Assembly (NCBI GenBank): GCA_903929655.1
Contig: CAIYVS010000787.1
Span: 1-9,888, forward strand
From: an uncultured Bacteroidota bacterium
GTDB lineage: Bacteria > Bacteroidota > Bacteroidia > Chitinophagales > Chitinophagaceae
Reading direction: 5' to 3'
DNA length: 9,888 bases
In this document: positions 6,552 through 9,888 of the stretch, piece after piece
How the letters are laid out: each line of letters starts with the position of its first letter
How positions within the stretch are numbered: position 1 is the stretch's first letter
Notes under the pieces: model-generated
What the model saw: the letters and a program-made list of their open reading frames with translations, nothing else
What the model was told of the DNA's origin: nothing
Databases searched by the model: none
Program-made: the position numbers and the translations under genes

Positions 6552-6768
6552 AATATAAAAGACACTACTTGTTCTTTTGTGTTGAGATGCTTCGTCTAAA
6601 GTATTTCACTGCAGGTTTAATATTTGACAATATTTAATTATTAGGAACCCGCTGATTTATATAGCTGGTAAACCTTAAACTATTATTTTGAGCTAACAAT
6701 TATATATCACCCTTTTGGGGGATAAACTATTCTTTTTCGTCTTACAGGTATACAAAACTTGTGTAATG

Positions 6769-8436
6769 ATGAAAAACCTATTCTACTCAGTATTTTTTAC
6801 TGTTCTCTTTTTGCCCAATTGTCCGGCATTTGCCCAATCTCCTTTTTCCACAATTGATTACGTGGATATAAATAATATCAAGGCAGCCTTACTTGTGCAT
6901 GGCGATATGTGGTGGAATCCCACAACACAGCTTGCATCATGCGAATTCCCGAAAGGTTCAGGACATCACATTTCTTTTATGAGTTCATTATGGATGTCTG
7001 GCTATGATGCCGGGAATAATTTATACGTATCTGCACAGACTTACAGGCAGAATGGCAATGATTATTGGCCCGGCCCCCTGGATAGTAATGGTACCCTGAC
7101 TTATACCAACTCAGAGGCATGGGCTAAGATCTGGAAAATAAACCAGACTGATATCAATACTTTTAATGCAATCAGCGTACATGATACAGCTAATACGCCT
7201 CCTGATATCTTGCACTGGCCTGCAAAAGGCAATCCTTATGCACGAGGGGGGTTTGGTATTGCTCTTACCATAAACCAGGATATGGCGCCATTTGTAGATG
7301 TGAATAGTGATGGTGTTTATAACCCTTTACAAGGCGATTATCCTGCTATTAAAGGCGACCAGGCTTTATGGTGGGTTTTCAGCGATAATGGTCCTACACA
7401 TACAGAAACAAATGGACAGCCCTTGAAAGTAGAGATACATGGAATGGCATATGCATATAGCAGAGGTACTTTGATAGACAATGTGATCTATTATGAATAC
7501 AATATTTTTAACCGGTCTGCGGTCAATTATAGCAATTACAGGATTGGTCTATTCTCCGATGCGGACCTTGGCTGGTGGGATGATGATTATCTTGGGTTCG
7601 ATTCATCTCATCGCATGGGTATTGAATACAATGGAACTGTTACAGATGGGGTAGGACAAGTAAATTCTTATGGCAATATGATCCCAACAGTAGGGGTTAC
7701 CATGATCATATTACCGGGTGACAACCCGCCTGCTACATTTGCACCGGCAGGTAGTTTTATGTATTATAATAATGATTATTCAATTCAGGGTAATCCTGTT
7801 ACACCGGGGCAACATAATAATTACCTACGCTCCACGTGGAGAGATAGTACGCATGTTGTTAATGATTTTCATGGTTATGGAATACATTCTACAGCATATG
7901 GTACAGGTGCAAATACAAATTATGTTTACGCCGGAGATCCTTCAGACACATCGAAGTGGTCTGAATGTGCTTCTCAAAATCCTCCGGGAGACAGGCGTTT
8001 TATAATTACCAGCAACGATTTTACGCTCACAGCAGGAGCTTCGCAAAAAGTAGTAATGGCGTTGGTAACCACAAACCCTATGTTGAATAACGGCTGCCCC
8101 AGCACCAATTTTGACAGCATTAAAGTCGTTGCCGATACTGCATGGAATATATATTTTAATCCATTACCATCATTATCGGTATCCGGCCTCGCAAACAATG
8201 ATAATTCAATTCGCGTTTATCCTAATCCTGTACATAATATACTGTATATCGAGACAAATAGCAAAGAACCAGGACAACTTGTTATCTGTAACACGATAGG
8301 ACAAGCTGTAAATACTATATCAAATGTGCATCAAAATAAAACGGAATTGAACGTCGGCAATTTGCCGGATGGTATATACTATGTACTTTACAAAACCAGC
8401 ACAGATCAAAAGGCAATGACTTTTATTAAACAGTAA
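6769..8436 (+). CDS. uncharacterised secreted T9SS cargo protein with Asp-rich loop
   Basis: This is a 555-aa predicted secreted protein. I start it at ATG 6769 because this gives a clean signal peptide (MKNLFYSVFF to CPAFA, cut before Gln23). ATG 6766 is adjacent, and the longer reading from TTG 6715 would add 18 unlikely residues. The body (about 30-465) is Trp/Tyr/Asp-rich. It carries DVNSDGVYNPLQGDYP (177-192), an Asp/Asn loop like EF-hand or thrombospondin-3 calcium sites, and SDADLGWWDDDYLGFD (263-278), a motif common in a large unnamed Bacteroidota T9SS cargo group. No enzyme active site is recognised. Residues about 480-555 are the T9SS type A sorting domain (IRVYPNPVHN, LPDGIYYVLY). 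It is 217 bp downstream of the adhesin gene and 30 bp upstream of the next secreted gene, so it is probably co-transcribed with the latter. Confidence 0.85.
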   Translation: MKNLFYSVFFTVLFLPNCPAFAQSPFSTIDYVDINNIKAALLVHGDMWWNPTTQLASCEFPKGSGHHISFMSSLWMSGYDAGNNLYVSAQTYRQNGNDYWPGPLDSNGTLTYTNSEAWAKIWKINQTDINTFNAISVHDTANTPPDILHWPAKGNPYARGGFGIALTINQDMAPFVDVNSDGVYNPLQGDYPAIKGDQALWWVFSDNGPTHTETNGQPLKVEIHGMAYAYSRGTLIDNVIYYEYNIFNRSAVNYSNYRIGLFSDADLGWWDDDYLGFDSSHRMGIEYNGTVTDGVGQVNSYGNMIPTVGVTMIILPGDNPPATFAPAGSFMYYNNDYSIQGNPVTPGQHNNYLRSTWRDSTHVVNDFHGYGIHSTAYGTGANTNYVYAGDPSDTSKWSECASQNPPGDRRFIITSNDFTLTAGASQKVVMALVTTNPMLNNGCPSTNFDSIKVVADTAWNIYFNPLPSLSVSGLANNDNSIRVYPNPVHNILYIETNSKEPGQLVICNTIGQAVNTISNVHQNKTELNVGNLPDGIYYVLYKTSTDQKAMTFIKQ

Positions 8437-8466
8437 CCTTTTTAATTCACCTATAATTGCTTTAAA

Positions 8467-9888
8467 ATGAAAAATCTGACTACTTGCGTTTTTATTATTT
8501 GCATCGTTTGCTTTCGGTCATATGCCCAAATTCCGCAGCTTGTAGATGATATTACAACAGGAACTGGCTCTACTACCTTTACTGAAAGTATTGCCTATAA
8601 CGGTAATCTTATATTCACGGCGGGATCTCAATTGTGGATCAGTGACGGAACTTCTACCGGAACACAAATGCTGAAAAGTTTTCCTAACAACCCTAATTAC
8701 GGAAGCATACCCGCTGGTTTTAAGAACCTGAACAATAAGGTATATTTTGTTGTAAACGACAGCATACACGGACGGGAGCTCTGGACTACAGATGGGACAA
8801 GCGCCGGAACTCAAATACTTATTGACATAAATACCAGCCCTACAATTGGCAGCATCCCGGTGAACTATAATGATTATTACCTTACTATCATGAATGGCAA
8901 ATTATTTTTTGCCGCTGATGATGGCACACATGGTACAGAATTATGGGTTAGTGATGGTACTGCTGCCAATACAGAAATGCTAAAGGACATTAACCCTACA
9001 CCAAATAAAGGTAGCATTAACCCTTCAACTATTCTTTATGGCGCTGTTGCTGCTGTAAATAATGAAGTATTATTTGCAGCTAACGATGGTGTGCATGGCA
9101 CAGAATTGTGGGCGACTGATGGAACTGCCACAGGAACAGGAATGGTAAAGGATATCGATACAGTTGACACTCTGGGTTCCCAGCCTCAATATTTCAATGT
9201 TTTTAATGATAAGGTGGTTTTTAATACGAGTGGAGTAAATAGCGGGTTATATATAAGTGATGGCACCAGTAATGGGACTTTTCAATTAAATGCTGCTACT
9301 ATGAGTTCCTTAGATCACGCTATACTAAATAATAACTTTTATTTTTGTACGAACTCTTATTTAACAGGTACACTTTTATGGGCAAGTGACGGCACGGTTG
9401 GTGGAACCCAGGTTGTAAAAGATTCCATAGTCAATCCTGCCCCAATTCCGGACATCCATCATTACCAGGTTTACCTGACAACTTTTAATAATAAACTATA
9501 TTTTGCTTGTCAAAACGAGAATCCGACGAATAGAAAAAGTGAATTATGGCAAAGTGATGGAACGCCTGCCGGTACTACTTTATTGAAAACGTTTGCTACA
9601 GGCCCTTTCCCTACTCAACTGCAGGCTATAGGTGGAAATTTGTATTTCAGATCATTCGATACAAACAGGGTGAACATCTGGTATTTTGATGGCACCGACA
9701 GCAATGGTATTCGGCAAATAAATTATCCGGGGGCAAACAGTAATATTGTGTTTACGGTACTAGCTAATCGCCTGTTGGCTAGTCCTTTGACCCTGGTTGG
9801 GAACAGCCTTTATTTTGGGAACAGCTATGATAGTGCCGTTAATATTGAATTATACAAACTAACAGTTAATCCTAATAGTGTAGATCGG
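8467..9888 (+). CDS. secreted ELWxxDGT-repeat protein, 3' end beyond the window
   Basis: An open frame of 474 codons runs from ATG 8467 to the window end without a stop, so the gene is 3'-truncated. Residues 1-20 (MKNLTTCVFI to RSYA) are a signal peptide with likely cleavage before Gln21. The rest holds repeats of the type ELWxSDGTxxGT at residues 56, 104, 158, 213, 260, 303 and 359, with a degenerate eighth near 403, each followed by a segment such as MLKDINP and a strand such as NGKLFFAA. This is the ELWxxDGT repeat family seen in secreted Bacteroidota proteins. A beta-propeller-like fold is inferred from the periodicity, not shown. A T9SS sorting domain is expected beyond the window. It starts 30 bp after the previous secreted gene, on the same strand, so co-expression is likely. 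Confidence 0.9.
   Translation, partial: MKNLTTCVFIICIVCFRSYAQIPQLVDDITTGTGSTTFTESIAYNGNLIFTAGSQLWISDGTSTGTQMLKSFPNNPNYGSIPAGFKNLNNKVYFVVNDSIHGRELWTTDGTSAGTQILIDINTSPTIGSIPVNYNDYYLTIMNGKLFFAADDGTHGTELWVSDGTAANTEMLKDINPTPNKGSINPSTILYGAVAAVNNEVLFAANDGVHGTELWATDGTATGTGMVKDIDTVDTLGSQPQYFNVFNDKVVFNTSGVNSGLYISDGTSNGTFQLNAATMSSLDHAILNNNFYFCTNSYLTGTLLWASDGTVGGTQVVKDSIVNPAPIPDIHHYQVYLTTFNNKLYFACQNENPTNRKSELWQSDGTPAGTTLLKTFATGPFPTQLQAIGGNLYFRSFDTNRVNIWYFDGTDSNGIRQINYPGANSNIVFTVLANRLLASPLTLVGNSLYFGNSYDSAVNIELYKLTVNPNSVDR
8632..9708 (+). repeat. ELWxxDGT repeat array
   Basis: Units are QLWISDGTSTGT (56), ELWTTDGTSAGT (104), ELWVSDGTAANT (158), ELWATDGTATGT (213), GLYISDGTSNGT (260), LLWASDGTVGGT (303), ELWQSDGTPAGT (359) and a degraded NIWYFDGTDSNG (403). 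Spacings are 48, 54, 55, 47, 43, 56 and 44 residues, so the array is irregular and diverges toward the C-terminal side. Positions are residue numbers in the gene starting at 8467. Confidence 0.85.

Noticed and set aside
6552..6600. Possible terminator after the adhesin gene (ACAC ... GTGT near a TTTT run)
   Set aside because: The best stem is about 4 bp and the T-run lies inside the loop rather than after the stem. It is not supportable as a terminator.
6715..6768. Longer N-terminus of the 555-aa protein starting at TTG 6715
   Set aside because: The added residues precede a standard signal peptide that begins at ATG 6769, and TTG starts are uncommon when an ATG with a good signal sequence is available.

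Overview
The window looks like chromosome from a Bacteroidota bacterium, probably of the Chitinophagales/Chitinophagaceae type. Two of the predicted secreted proteins end in a type IX secretion (T9SS) type A sorting domain with the YPNP motif. The largest carries an SprB-like repeat and a long series of Ig-like repeats, both typical of gliding or biofilm Bacteroidota. RuvB also has the sequence flavour of that phylum. Genus-level placement is not possible from the sequence alone.

Left part (1-667, + strand): a possible 15-residue tail of an upstream gene, then a two-gene type II toxin-antitoxin module. It consists of a 74-aa antitoxin and a 106-aa MazF/PemK-like toxin whose start overlaps the antitoxin stop by one base.

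Middle part (677-2966, - strand): ruvB, then an unrecognised gene 29 bp downstream that is split by a frameshift at a run of seven A (coding strand), then a small GIY-YIG-fold nuclease-like gene overlapping its end. This block converges on the toxin gene with a 9-bp gap. The unknown gene, the GIY-YIG gene and the toxin-antitoxin pair are visibly more AT-rich than ruvB and the genes to its right. I read 1-1911 as accessory DNA next to conserved ruvB.

Right part (3213-9888, + strand, divergent from ruvB): three consecutive genes for predicted secreted surface proteins. The first (1112 aa) has a signal segment, a CxxCH-bearing N-terminal domain resembling the choice-of-anchor V/Reeler-like type, one SprB-like repeat, eight tandem Ig-like repeats of 80-82 aa, a ninth divergent Ig-like domain and a T9SS sorting domain. 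The second (555 aa) belongs to a widespread but uncharacterised Bacteroidota T9SS cargo type with an Asp-rich probable calcium-binding loop. The third is cut by the window end after 474 codons. It has a signal peptide and at least seven ELWxxDGTxxGT repeats, probably a beta-propeller-like extracellular protein. The 30-bp gap between the second and third suggests co-transcription. The set is probably displayed on or released from the cell surface for adhesion or matrix building.

There is no tRNA, rRNA, CRISPR array or insertion sequence that I can support, and no gene-free stretch longer than 300 bp. The longest are 2967-3212 and 6552-6768. I did not find a convincing wholly new system. The items most worth following up are the frameshifted unknown gene paired with the GIY-YIG gene, and the CxxCH/SprB/Ig mosaic adhesin.
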